Assembly: GCF_038811545.1 (NCBI RefSeq)
Contig: NZ_CP133319.1
Coordinates: 3,129,516-3,193,515 of the forward strand
Length of the DNA stretch: 64,000 nt
Reading direction: 5' to 3'
From: Rhodoligotrophos sp. CJ14
GTDB lineage: Bacteria; Pseudomonadota; Alphaproteobacteria; Rhizobiales; Im1
Shown here: piece by piece, positions 36,110 through 45,836 of the stretch
How positions within the stretch are numbered: the stretch's first letter is position 1
Layout of the letters: each line of letters begins with the position of its first letter
Notes under the pieces: model-generated
Databases searched by the model: none
The model's input: the letters and a program-made list of their open reading frames with translations, nothing else
What the model was told of the DNA's origin: nothing
Translations under genes and position numbers: made by a program

Positions 36110-36168
36110 GCCGCGCGCCCACGCGGCTGATACGAACACGCGCGAGCACTGGACAAAACAGGGATTGA

Positions 36169-37662
<1,494 letters not shown>

Positions 37663-37677
37663 GCCACGCAATCCTGA

Positions 37678-37772
37678 GCATTTTCGGCCAGGCGGCATGC
37701 TGTCCGTCTGAAGAAAATGCCACCAAGCAAGAACCCTGGAGCGGTTTCGCGGTCGGAAAATAGCGAAAACGC
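37678..37772. repeat. RIME-like palindromic repeat in the atpD-atpC spacer
   Basis: Two inverted repeats lie side by side. GCATTTTC (37678-37685) matches GAAAATGC (37713-37720) exactly. GCGGTTTCGC (37741-37750) matches GCGAAAACGC (37763-37772) with one mismatch. Their wording (GAGCGGTTTCGC, GCGAAAACGCTT) recalls the short mosaic palindromes dispersed in rhizobial intergenic regions. It probably folds in the mRNA and may tune atpC output. Family membership needs other genomic copies, which this window does not show. Confidence 0.55.
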
Positions 37773-37807
37773 TTCTGTCCGCGAGCAGGCAAAGGAATCG
37801 CCGGTTA

Positions 37808-38218
37808 ATGGCTGAACTGCTTCACTTCGAACTCGTGTCGCCGGAGCGGCTGCTCTTTTCCGGCGATGTCGAGCAGGTTACCATCCCCGGCAGCGAGGGC
37901 GAGATGACCGTTCTCGTCCGCCACGCGCCGCTGATCACCACCCTCAAGCCCGGCTTGCTCCTTGTCCGCAAGGATGGCGGAGGGGAGGAACGGATGTTTG
38001 TGCGTGGCGGCTTTGCGGAGATCAATCCGCAAGGGCTGACCGTCCTTGCCGAAGAGGCAATTCCGCTCGCCGAGCTCGATCGAGCCGCTTTCGCACAGCG
38101 CATCAAGGATGCTGAAGAGGATGTCTCTGATGCAACCGACGACGAGAGACGGCGCAAGGCCCAAGAGGTTCTCGATCACCTGAGGCAGGTGGAGTCGGCG
38201 CTCTCTGCCACTGTATAA
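37808..38218 (+). CDS. atpC: F1F0 ATP synthase subunit epsilon
   Basis: This is the 136-residue central-stalk subunit that also inhibits ATP hydrolysis. The N-terminal beta sandwich has FELVSPERLLFSGDVEQVTIPG and EMTVLVRHAPLITTLKPG. The C-terminal helical part is shorter than in E. coli but complete for the alphaproteobacterial form. It closes the F1 operon. Confidence 0.95.
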   Translation: MAELLHFELVSPERLLFSGDVEQVTIPGSEGEMTVLVRHAPLITTLKPGLLLVRKDGGGEERMFVRGGFAEINPQGLTVLAEEAIPLAELDRAAFAQRIKDAEEDVSDATDDERRRKAQEVLDHLRQVESALSATV

Positions 38219-38241
38219 TAAGCACATTCACGAATCGGAAA

Positions 38242-38265
38242 GGGTGCCGCGCCATTGCGGCATCC
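38242..38265 (+). terminator. Hairpin between atpC and the ferritin-like gene
   Basis: GGGTGCCGC (38242-38250) pairs with GCGGCATCC (38257-38265) around a GCCATT loop, with one G-U pair. No T-run follows and the next start codon is 22 nt away, so it may attenuate instead of ending atp transcription. This would allow low read-through into the diiron protein gene. Confidence 0.35.
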
Positions 38266-38287
38266 GGAGCCGTGGAGGTGCCAGACC

Positions 38288-39127
38288 ATGCATGGCGGCC
38301 ATGGAACCATGCGTTGGACCCTGGATCGAATCAACTGGGGTGCCTTCGAGAAGAGCAAGGTTGATCCAGAGATCCTGAAGGCGGTCAAAGCCGCCGCCCT
38401 GGTCGAGTTCAACGCTCCGGACTACGTGAGTTATCTCTGCAACGTCTTTCACGACGACGAGGCGGTCCAGCAGAATATCGAGCAATGGGGCAGGGAAGAG
38501 GCACAGCACGGTCGTGCTCTTGCCGCTTGGGCAAAGCTCGCTGACCCCAGCTTCGACTTCGAAGGCGCTTTCGAGCGCTTCCGCAAGATCCAGAGCATTG
38601 ATACCGCAGCACAGGAATCGCGCCGCGGCTCCAAGGCCGGCGAGATGATCGCGCGCTGTGTGGTCGAGAGCGGCACCTCCTCCTTCTATACCGCGATCAA
38701 GGATCGCACGGACGAGCCCTGTCTCAAGCAGATCGTCACCTTCATGGCAGCGGACGAGTTCGCCCATTACCGCTGCTTCTATGAAATTTATAAGAAATAT
38801 CAGTCCGAGCTGCCGGGCGTCCTTGGGCGGCTGAAGGTTGCCGTGGGCAGGGTGAACGAAGCAGACGATGACGAGCTGGCGGGGGCCTATTACTGCGCAA
38901 ACTACCCCGCCAATAGCGAGGTCCCTTATCACCGTAAGACCTTTGCGGATGCCTATCAGAAGCGCGCCATGGGTGTTTATCAGCGCCAGCACATGGACCG
39001 CCTGATTTCCATGGTGGCCAAGGCGGGCGGCTTGGACCCGCACGGCTTCATAACCACGAGAATTCAAGCTCTGGCCTGGTGGTATATGTCGAAGCAGCAG
39101 CAGAAGCTTGCGAAGACAGCGGTTTAA
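38288..39127 (+). CDS. Ferritin-like diiron-carboxylate protein of unknown function
   Basis: The 279-residue, mostly helical protein has a classical diiron set. Glu40, Glu71-x-x-His74 (in EEAQHG), Glu128 and Glu157-x-x-His160 (in DEFAHY) fit the two E-x-x-H four-helix-bundle pattern of ferritin-like oxidases and acyl-ACP desaturases. It could be a small-molecule mono-oxygenase or desaturase, or an oxygen or iron sensor. ATG 38288 has GGAGGTG 8 nt upstream. It follows atpC by 69 nt on the same strand, inside the otherwise conserved F1 neighbourhood. Its stop shares TTAA with the stop of the convergent DUF1850 gene. Confidence 0.78.
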   Translation: MHGGHGTMRWTLDRINWGAFEKSKVDPEILKAVKAAALVEFNAPDYVSYLCNVFHDDEAVQQNIEQWGREEAQHGRALAAWAKLADPSFDFEGAFERFRKIQSIDTAAQESRRGSKAGEMIARCVVESGTSSFYTAIKDRTDEPCLKQIVTFMAADEFAHYRCFYEIYKKYQSELPGVLGRLKVAVGRVNEADDDELAGAYYCANYPANSEVPYHRKTFADAYQKRAMGVYQRQHMDRLISMVAKAGGLDPHGFITTRIQALAWWYMSKQQQKLAKTAV

Positions 39128-39537
39128 TCCGGCGAAAGCCGTGTATTAGTCTTGGTCCCGTGCGGGCAGGGCTTCAGGATTACCCCGTTCGGGCCGGGGC
39201 CGAGAATTGAGCCGAGCGGCCGGCACAGGGCATTGGCGCAGAGAAGGTAATCATCAGTATAGCCCGATGCCGCTAGAGAGAGTTCGGGCAAGACCGGAAG
39301 CTTCGGCTCATATCGCCATGATCCGTCATCCATCAGCCGCGCCCCTTCCGGCGGCTCCATACCCGCACCGGAGCCGCGAACCCGTGCCTCCTGGAGAAGG
39401 AGCCCGTCGGGGCTCACGAGATAGGTCTCCTCCCACCGCAGCTTTTCCACTGAATGGGTCCAGGACAAGGTAAACCGGTCTTGCGGCAGATTGAGCGCCA
39501 CGGTGACGGCTCCGGCCACCAGGCACAAAAGGCTCAT
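39124..39537 (-). CDS. DUF1850 domain protein, TRAP transporter-associated
   Basis: This is a 137-residue probably membrane-anchored protein. The family core FTLSWTHSVEKLRWEETYLV and the GSGAGMEPPEGARL segment are plainly visible after one N-terminal hydrophobic helix. DUF1850 genes regularly follow fused TRAP permeases of the TAXI class, and here the ATG overlaps the permease stop. Its function is not known; an accessory or assembly role is likely. I start at ATG 39537, not the longer frame. Confidence 0.82.
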   Translation of the reverse strand: MSLLCLVAGAVTVALNLPQDRFTLSWTHSVEKLRWEETYLVSPDGLLLQEARVRGSGAGMEPPEGARLMDDGSWRYEPKLPVLPELSLAASGYTDDYLLCANALCRPLGSILGPGPNGVILKPCPHGTKTNTRLSPD

Positions 39538-41588
39538 GCGGTCTGCCGCAACGCGACATCCCGCGAGCGCCACCAATGCCATATGAGGAACGCGGCGGTA
39601 AGGCCGAAGCCGATCTGATCCGTGATCGGCACGGCAAGGACCAGCAGAAAGGCTGCAGCCGCGGCCAAGATCCGCTCAGGCCAGAGCAGCGGGCCCCGGA
39701 GGAATCCGACCATTGCACCACCCCAGAGGATAATCGCCAGCACCGCCTTCACCACCATATAGCCCGAATCGAGCCAGTTCCCCCCCTGCAGCATCAGGGC
39801 GGGATCATAGACTGCCATGAAGGGCACGACATAGCCGGGTATGGCGATGCGGGTCGCCTGCCAACCTATGGCCATGCCCGAGGCGCGCGCAATCGGCGCC
39901 GCGGCAAAGGCTGCGAGCGCCACGGGCGGCGTCAGATCGGCCATGATGCCGAAATAGAACACGAACATATGCGAGACCAACAGCGGTACCCCCAATTCCA
40001 GGAGCGCCGGTGCGGCAATCGCGCTGGTGATGATGTAATTGGGTATGGTGGGCAGCCCCGTTCCCAGAAGTATGCAGGCCAGCATGGTCAGCACCAGGCT
40101 GAGGAACAGGTTGTTCTGGCCGAAGGCAAGAATCATCTCGGCAAACTGCACTGCCGCACCGGTCAGGGTGAAGATTCCGATCAACACGCCGACGATAGCG
40201 CAGGCAATGCCCACACTGACCGCGTGCTGCGCACCTTCTGCCAGACTGTCGATCGACAACCGCAAGGTCTCGCGTCCACCTTTGGTCACCAGGTTTGCGA
40301 GAATGAGGCCGAGCACCACGAGAAGTACGCCCGATACGCCGAACTCGAAGAACGAGCCACACAGGAGCCCCAGGACAATCCAGAAGATCACCCGCAGCGT
40401 CGTTCCGCTCAAGTTGAACGCGACCGCCGCGCCAAGGATAAGAACAAGCGTGAGGAACAGGCTGACCGTGCCCGAAAACAGCGGTGTGTATCCTGAGAAC
40501 AGCAGATAGATCAGCACTGTCAGCGGCAGGATCAAATACCACTTGTCGCGAATCGCCCGCCAGGGATCGGGGCAATCCTCTTTGGCTATGCCTAAAAGCT
40601 TTTTCCGGCCCGCTTCGAGATGCACCGACCAGAAAGCCGCACCGAAATAGAGGAGCGCGGGGATGATCGCGGCTTTGACGATCTCGATATAAGGCAGCCC
40701 CAGCGTCTCGGCCATGATGAAGGCCACCGCCCCCATCACTGGCGGCATGATCTGGCCACCCATGCTGGAGGTCGCCTCGACCGCGCCCGCGAACACGGGC
40801 GAGTAGCCGAAACGCTTCATCAGCGGGATGGTGAATTGTCCGGTGGTCACCACATTGGCCACGCCAGAGCCATTGATCGTGCCCATCAGCGCCGACGACA
40901 GCACCGCAACCTTTGCCGGCCCGCCCTTCTTGTGGCCCACCAGCCCCATCGAGACATCGGTGAACAGTTTGATCATTCCTGCCCGTTCGAGGAACGTGCC
41001 GAAAAGGATGAACAGGAAGATATAAGTGGCCGAAACGTAGATGGGGGTGCCGTAAATGCCTTCGGTGCCCAGGAATATTTGTTCGATGATCTGATCGAAG
41101 CCATAGCCGCGGGTGGCAAGTGCGCCGGGCAGGTATTCGCCCCACAGACCATAGGCAAGGCAGATGCCGCACAGGATCGGCAGCGCCCAGCCCATCAGGC
41201 GGCGGGTCGCGTCGAAAACGAGGATGATGACAGCCACGCCGACCGCGAGATCGGTGGGGGTGGGCATGCCGGCCCGCAGCAGCAGGTCCGTTTCGAACAC
41301 CCAATGATAGAGGCCGAGCACAAAGCCGATGCCGCCGATCAGCCAGAACAGGCCGGTTTGCAAGCGGCCCTCGGCCCTGGCCGCTGCCATTCCATAGATG
41401 ATGAGCAGCAGAAAGCCCACATGCACCGAGCGCACCACCAGGCTCGAGAGCGGACTATAGGCTGCGGTCCAGATCTGGAACAGCGAAAAGGCCACGGCGC
41501 AGAAATAGAGCACTCTCCGTGACAAGAAGCCCTGTTCTCCGCTTACCGGAGAAGCGAATTCGCTGGTTTGCTCTGATGGCGATGGCAT
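39534..41588 (-). CDS. TRAP transporter fused permease (DctQM type, TAXI class)
   Basis: The 684-residue inner-membrane protein joins the four-helix small (DctQ-like) and twelve-helix large (DctM-like) TRAP subunits. The large-subunit core shows SALMGTINGSGVANVVTTGQ and EATSSMGGQIMPPVMGAVAF, hallmarks of the 4TM/12TM TRAP family. It uses a sodium or proton gradient to import an organic acid delivered by the TAXI protein encoded 18 nt upstream. The last 60 residues include a hydrophobic pair of helices before the DUF1850 gene. Confidence 0.92.
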   Translation of the reverse strand: MPSPSEQTSEFASPVSGEQGFLSRRVLYFCAVAFSLFQIWTAAYSPLSSLVVRSVHVGFLLLIIYGMAAARAEGRLQTGLFWLIGGIGFVLGLYHWVFETDLLLRAGMPTPTDLAVGVAVIILVFDATRRLMGWALPILCGICLAYGLWGEYLPGALATRGYGFDQIIEQIFLGTEGIYGTPIYVSATYIFLFILFGTFLERAGMIKLFTDVSMGLVGHKKGGPAKVAVLSSALMGTINGSGVANVVTTGQFTIPLMKRFGYSPVFAGAVEATSSMGGQIMPPVMGAVAFIMAETLGLPYIEIVKAAIIPALLYFGAAFWSVHLEAGRKKLLGIAKEDCPDPWRAIRDKWYLILPLTVLIYLLFSGYTPLFSGTVSLFLTLVLILGAAVAFNLSGTTLRVIFWIVLGLLCGSFFEFGVSGVLLVVLGLILANLVTKGGRETLRLSIDSLAEGAQHAVSVGIACAIVGVLIGIFTLTGAAVQFAEMILAFGQNNLFLSLVLTMLACILLGTGLPTIPNYIITSAIAAPALLELGVPLLVSHMFVFYFGIMADLTPPVALAAFAAAPIARASGMAIGWQATRIAIPGYVVPFMAVYDPALMLQGGNWLDSGYMVVKAVLAIILWGGAMVGFLRGPLLWPERILAAAAAFLLVLAVPITDQIGFGLTAAFLIWHWWRSRDVALRQTA

Positions 41589-41606
41589 CGGTCTTCCAAG
41601 TCGGTG

Positions 41607-42569
41607 CTACAGAGCGCCAACTTCCTTGTAATAGCGCTCAGCCCCTGGATGCAGCGGAATGGGCAGGCTCTGAGCCGCTTTCTTCACATCTATGGCCTTG
41701 GCAGCTGAGTGGGCAGCGGCGAGATCGCTGAGATGCTCGAACATCGACTTGGTCAGCTGATAGGCTGTCTCGTCGGGCAGATCCTCCCGGGTCACCAGGA
41801 TGTTGGTGATGGCCACCGCTGGCGCATCGGCCTTCTGTCCCTCATAAGTCCCAGCCGGTATCACGCTGGCCTGATAAGCGGGGTTGCCGATCTTGCGGAC
41901 AATGTCTTCGGGCACGGGCACCACGACGATTGGCAGGGACGTCGCGAGGTCCTTGATTGATGACACGCCGAGCCCTGCTGATTGCAGCGTGACATCGAGC
42001 TGGCGGTTCTTCATCAGGTCGACCGACTCCCCGAACGGCAGATATTCGACCTTGCTGAAATCTTTGTAGGTGATGCCCGCAGCCCCGAGCACGGCGCGCG
42101 CGTTGAGCTCCGTGCCGGAGCGCGGCGCACCGACCGAGATGCGCTTGCCCTTGAGATCGGCCAGAGTCTTGATGCCCGAGGCTTCGGACGCAACAATCTG
42201 GACATAGTTGTTGTAGAGGCCGCCGATCGCGCGCAGCTTGGTCAGCTTCGTGTTGAAGCCAGCCTCCTTTTCGCCATTCCACGCATCCGCAACTGCGTCT
42301 GCGAGGCTGAAGGCGACCTCGGCGCGGCCGGCCTGAACGAGATTGAGGTTCTCGACCGAGGCTTTGGTTGCCTGCACAGAGATCTTGGCGCCGGGCAGGA
42401 CGGAGCCATAGACCTTCGAGAGTGCAACACCGAGCGGATAGTAGACACCGCTCGTGCCGCCTGTGGCGATATTGATGAACTCGGCGGACCGGCCGGAGCC
42501 GGGAAGCGCCACTGTTCCAGCGAGCGCCGCAATGCTTCCAAGGATATGGCGGCGTGTGAGCAGGATCAT
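41607..42569 (-). CDS. TAXI family TRAP transporter solute-binding protein
   Basis: This is a 320-residue periplasmic binding protein. The N terminus has a twin-arginine-like TRRHILGSIAALAG signal and cleavage near GSGRSAE. The mature start FINIATGGTSGVYYPLG is the TAXI (immunogenic TRAP) signature. I chose the ATG at 42569 because GGGGGA lies 8 nt upstream. It is the first gene of the TRAP operon. The ligand is unknown; TAXI proteins are linked to glutamate, succinate and similar acids. Confidence 0.92.
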   Translation of the reverse strand: MILLTRRHILGSIAALAGTVALPGSGRSAEFINIATGGTSGVYYPLGVALSKVYGSVLPGAKISVQATKASVENLNLVQAGRAEVAFSLADAVADAWNGEKEAGFNTKLTKLRAIGGLYNNYVQIVASEASGIKTLADLKGKRISVGAPRSGTELNARAVLGAAGITYKDFSKVEYLPFGESVDLMKNRQLDVTLQSAGLGVSSIKDLATSLPIVVVPVPEDIVRKIGNPAYQASVIPAGTYEGQKADAPAVAITNILVTREDLPDETAYQLTKSMFEHLSDLAAAHSAAKAIDVKKAAQSLPIPLHPGAERYYKEVGAL

Positions 42570-42695
42570 CACCGTTTCCCCCAAATTGTTCTGAGCTTTG
42601 GGCGATGATATCGCGTCTCACATGCGATTCCAGCCATCCTTATGGCTAAGTCACAATTTTGCCTCTGCAGCCGCAAATAAGACGGGGGCGCGGAC

Positions 42696-43205
42696 TTATT
42701 TCTTCAGATAAGGCGCAAAGGCAGCGACGACCTGCTCATAGACCTGGCGTTTGAATGGCACAACGAGGCCAGGCACCTTTTCGACTTCCACCCACCGCCA
42801 AGCATCGAACTCGATCTCGCCGCCATCGGTGGGAATGAGGTTGAAATCGGTGTCCTTGCCCTGATGGCGCATCAGAAACCACTTCTGCTTCTGGCCGCGA
42901 TAGCGCCCGTTCAGTGCCTTGCCGATGGCGGACCGGGGCAGATCATACTGCAGCCATCCCTCGGTTTCCGCCATGACTGCGGCATGGCGGGTGCCAACCT
43001 CTTCATAGAGCTCCCGGAATGCCGCCTCGCGCGGATCCTCGCCCTCATCGATGCCGCCCTGCGGCATCTGCCAAAGTTCTGCGCCGCCGTCGCACTCCCA
43101 TTTGGGCACGCGTCGGCCGATCCAAACCTTGTGCTCATGATTGACGAGCATGATTCCGACACAAGGCCGGTAGGGCATGGCGGCGATCACCGAATCATCG
43201 AGCAT
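42696..43205 (-). CDS. rppH: RNA pyrophosphohydrolase
   Basis: This is a 169-residue Nudix enzyme that removes pyrophosphate from 5' ends of mRNA to trigger decay. The Nudix box GGIDEGEDPREAAFRELYEE with VG is complete, and MPYRPCVGIMLVN with KVWIGRR is the RppH start. It overlaps the deacetylase stop by 11 nt and is the last gene of its pair. The ctpA-deacetylase-rppH order is widely shared in this order of bacteria. Confidence 0.95.
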   Translation of the reverse strand: MLDDSVIAAMPYRPCVGIMLVNHEHKVWIGRRVPKWECDGGAELWQMPQGGIDEGEDPREAAFRELYEEVGTRHAAVMAETEGWLQYDLPRSAIGKALNGRYRGQKQKWFLMRHQGKDTDFNLIPTDGGEIEFDAWRWVEVEKVPGLVVPFKRQVYEQVVAAFAPYLKK

Positions 43206-44316
43206 GGTCGGAAGCGTTCTTCATGGTGGGGGTCTCCAATACGGCGCTTGCGGGCACAACCACAAAGCTCTTCTGGTTCTGCCGCTCAAGCCACCGTGAC
43301 AACTGTTCCACGGTCATTTGCGAGGCCGAACCGCTGCCAATGGCAATCCCTTGTACTCGCGCAATTTCGACGAGTCGGTTCAAAGAGGCCTCGATAGCCG
43401 CGGGCGAGGGTTGAGCATCTATGACGAGATCGGCTTCTGCATAATGAAGCCCCGCCGCTTGTGCAATATTCTGAACGGCAGTGCCGGGTCCTCCCAGCTC
43501 GAAATAGCCGAGCCCACGCGTCCGGAGGTCGTGAAATATGGATGCCAGCTCAGGGATGTCGGCGCGGGCAGTACTGTGAAGCGTGCTTGCGATTCCAAAA
43601 TAGCCAACGGCCCGGCTCATCTGCCAGTGCAGCTTCTCGATGGGCGTCGATCGCGTTGTGCTGAGGATCAGATGGCCCCCTGCTGCGGGTGATGCCAATC
43701 CGTCACCCGGCTCGGAGCCGGTCTGGAGCAGGACCTCGTGCCCTTCTGCCCGCGCCTCGTTCAGCCAGGCTTGTGCATGTGGGCTATTGGCGGACACGGC
43801 CAGGGTTACATCGGCTGGAAGCAGGTTGACCGCAGTCGCCGAGCCTCTGGGATCGCGTCCGAGATCACCGATGATGAACGCGATCTTGGGCAGGCTCGCA
43901 CCTGCTTGTGCTTGGGATAGCGGGCGCGCATAGGCGGAAAGGGGGGTATTGTCTGCCGTAGCGCGCGGCAGCGGGCCATACCGGCTGGTTTCGATCAAAT
44001 CGGGATTGCCGCCATCGAAGCGAGAATAGGGAGCGCTGCCTGGCGAGGCGTGGCCATCGGTCTGATCGGTCTGGATATCCTGCGATGCCGCAGTACCGTC
44101 GACCGAGCCCGTGGTGAGCTGATCCGCGCGCTCGATGTCGACGACGACGAGAGGCTGTCCTCCATCCGGATCATGAGCGAGCATGAGCCAGACAAAAACC
44201 ACGATCATGAGCGCCGCCAGCGCGCCCATTGCCATGTGAAGCAGTGTCAGAACAGACTTTTCAGATCCACGCTGTGCCCATCTCGGTTTGAGGGGCGTCC
44301 TAAGGTCATCCGACAT
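43195..44316 (-). CDS. Divergent polysaccharide deacetylase family protein
   Basis: The 373-residue protein has one N-terminal membrane helix (near residues 28-47), a low-complexity periplasmic linker and a C-terminal domain starting PKIAFIIGDLGRDP. This is the 'divergent polysaccharide deacetylase 2' family. The usual catalytic Asp-Asp of NodB-type enzymes is not obvious. Its constant company with ctpA and envC suggests a cell-envelope or division-linked role. Confidence 0.85.
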   Translation of the reverse strand: MSDDLRTPLKPRWAQRGSEKSVLTLLHMAMGALAALMIVVFVWLMLAHDPDGGQPLVVVDIERADQLTTGSVDGTAASQDIQTDQTDGHASPGSAPYSRFDGGNPDLIETSRYGPLPRATADNTPLSAYARPLSQAQAGASLPKIAFIIGDLGRDPRGSATAVNLLPADVTLAVSANSPHAQAWLNEARAEGHEVLLQTGSEPGDGLASPAAGGHLILSTTRSTPIEKLHWQMSRAVGYFGIASTLHSTARADIPELASIFHDLRTRGLGYFELGGPGTAVQNIAQAAGLHYAEADLVIDAQPSPAAIEASLNRLVEIARVQGIAIGSGSASQMTVEQLSRWLERQNQKSFVVVPASAVLETPTMKNASDHAR

Positions 44317-44444
44317 TGTCCCGGTGGCCGTCTATCATTCGCCGCCAAACTGCATCGCTCGCCTCTGAGGTGGTTCCTGGACGGCTCTGCCCGACCCGCA
44401 AGATGTGGTCGGCGCGGACCTGCCCGGTCCTGGTCCTCTGGACG

Positions 44445-44478
44445 AAAATAGGGCAAGCCGCCAGCAGGCGGCTTACCC
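44445..44478 (-). terminator. Intrinsic terminator after ctpA
   Basis: Read on the minus strand, GGGTAAGCCGCC and GGCGGCTTGCCC form a 12-bp stem (one G-U) with the loop TGCT, followed at once by TATTTT. It begins 30 nt after the ctpA stop. This is the clearest rho-independent terminator in the window and separates the upstream block ending in ctpA from the deacetylase-rppH pair, which must then have its own promoter. Confidence 0.85.
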
Positions 44479-44507
44479 CATTCCAAAACCATAGCTCTAT
44501 CGGGTCG

Positions 44508-45836
44508 TCAGTTGGCCTTCACAGCCGGCTTGGCGACTTGCTTCGTGGCCTCGCTCACCGCGCCCCCACGCAGATAGTTAAGCGCATATTGCAGCTGAGT
44601 ATCCTTTTCCTTCTCCTTCGGGACATAGGCCGACGAGCCGGAAGCCTCTTCGGTGCCGTTGTCATTATGGAGATGGCCGCGCAAGCTTGCCTCGCCCCGG
44701 GGCTGAAGCTGGCTTGCCTGATCCTCCGGCACGTCCTGCTCAACCTTCACGTCAGGATCAATGCCTTGCGCCTGGATGGACCGGCCGGCAGGTGTGTAAT
44801 AGCGGGCGGTGGTCAAACGGAGCGCACCATAGCTACCCATTGGGATGATCGTCTGCACCGAGCCCTTGCCAAAGGAACGCGTGCCGATCAGCGTGGCGCG
44901 CTTGTGATCCTGCAGAGCACCCGCCACGATCTCGGACGCGGAGGCTGATCCGCCATTGATGAGGACCACCACGGGCTTACCGTCGAGCATGTCGCCGGGC
45001 TGCGCGTTATAGCGTTGCGTCTCATCGGCGTTCCGGCCGCGTGTCGAGACGATCTCGCCGCGATCGAGCATCGTGTCGGAAACCGAGATGGCTGCATCCA
45101 GCAAGCCTCCCGGATTGTTCCGCAGGTCAATGATATAGCCCTTGACCTTGTCGCCGAGTTCTTTCTTCACATCCTGGATGGCCTGCTCCAGGCCCTCCTG
45201 GGTCTGCTCGTTGAACGAGGTCAGCCGGATATAGCCGATATCTCCCTCGAGCTCTGAGCGAACCGCCCGGATCCGGATGATCGCGCGCTTCAGCTCGACC
45301 TCGATCGGCTTGTCAGTGCCCTGGCGCTGGAGTGTCAGTTTGATCGGCGTGTTCACCGGGCCGCGCATCATGTCGACGGCCTGGTTCAGGGTGAGGCCCA
45401 TCACGTCCTGACCATCGATCCCGATGATGAAGTCATCGGGCTTGATGCCTGCCCGCGAGGCCGGGGTGTCTTCGATGGGATAGACGACCTTGACCAGGCC
45501 GTTCTCCATGGTGACCTCGATCCCGAGCCCGCCAAACTCGCCACGTGTTTGCACCTGCATCTCGCGGAAGCGCTCCGAGTTCATGTAGCTCGAATGCGGA
45601 TCCAATGAAGACAGCATGCCGTTTATGGCAGAGTCGATCAGCTTCTCCTCGTCCGGTGCCTCCACATAATCAGAGCGCACCCGGTCGAACACGTCGCCGA
45701 AGAGATTGAGCTGGCGATAAGTATCCGTCTTGGACGAGGTTGCGGCGTCCAGGGCGGAGGCACCGTTCCACACGACGGTCGCGATGATAGCGCCGACAGC
45801 CCCATAGCCGACTGCGCTGAGAAACTTGCTGCGCAT
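44508..45836 (-). CDS. ctpA: Carboxy-terminal processing protease, S41 family
   Basis: The 442-residue periplasmic serine protease has a signal-anchor start, a PDZ domain (GGLGIEVTMENGLVKVVYPI through GLTLNQAVDMMRG) and the S41 catalytic domain. The nucleophilic Ser lies in LINGGSASASEIVAG and the general-base Lys in RSFGKGSVQT. Such proteases trim periplasmic and envelope proteins, often with LytM-domain or lipoprotein partners; the EnvC-like gene directly upstream is such a candidate. Its ATG abuts the envC stop. Confidence 0.95.
   Translation of the reverse strand: MRSKFLSAVGYGAVGAIIATVVWNGASALDAATSSKTDTYRQLNLFGDVFDRVRSDYVEAPDEEKLIDSAINGMLSSLDPHSSYMNSERFREMQVQTRGEFGGLGIEVTMENGLVKVVYPIEDTPASRAGIKPDDFIIGIDGQDVMGLTLNQAVDMMRGPVNTPIKLTLQRQGTDKPIEVELKRAIIRIRAVRSELEGDIGYIRLTSFNEQTQEGLEQAIQDVKKELGDKVKGYIIDLRNNPGGLLDAAISVSDTMLDRGEIVSTRGRNADETQRYNAQPGDMLDGKPVVVLINGGSASASEIVAGALQDHKRATLIGTRSFGKGSVQTIIPMGSYGALRLTTARYYTPAGRSIQAQGIDPDVKVEQDVPEDQASQLQPRGEASLRGHLHNDNGTEEASGSSAYVPKEKEKDTQLQYALNYLRGGAVSEATKQVAKPAVKAN

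Noticed and set aside
42632-42647. Hairpin AGCCAT/ATGGCT as terminator of rppH
   Set aside because: The stem is only 6 bp and no T-run follows on the minus strand, so termination cannot be supported.
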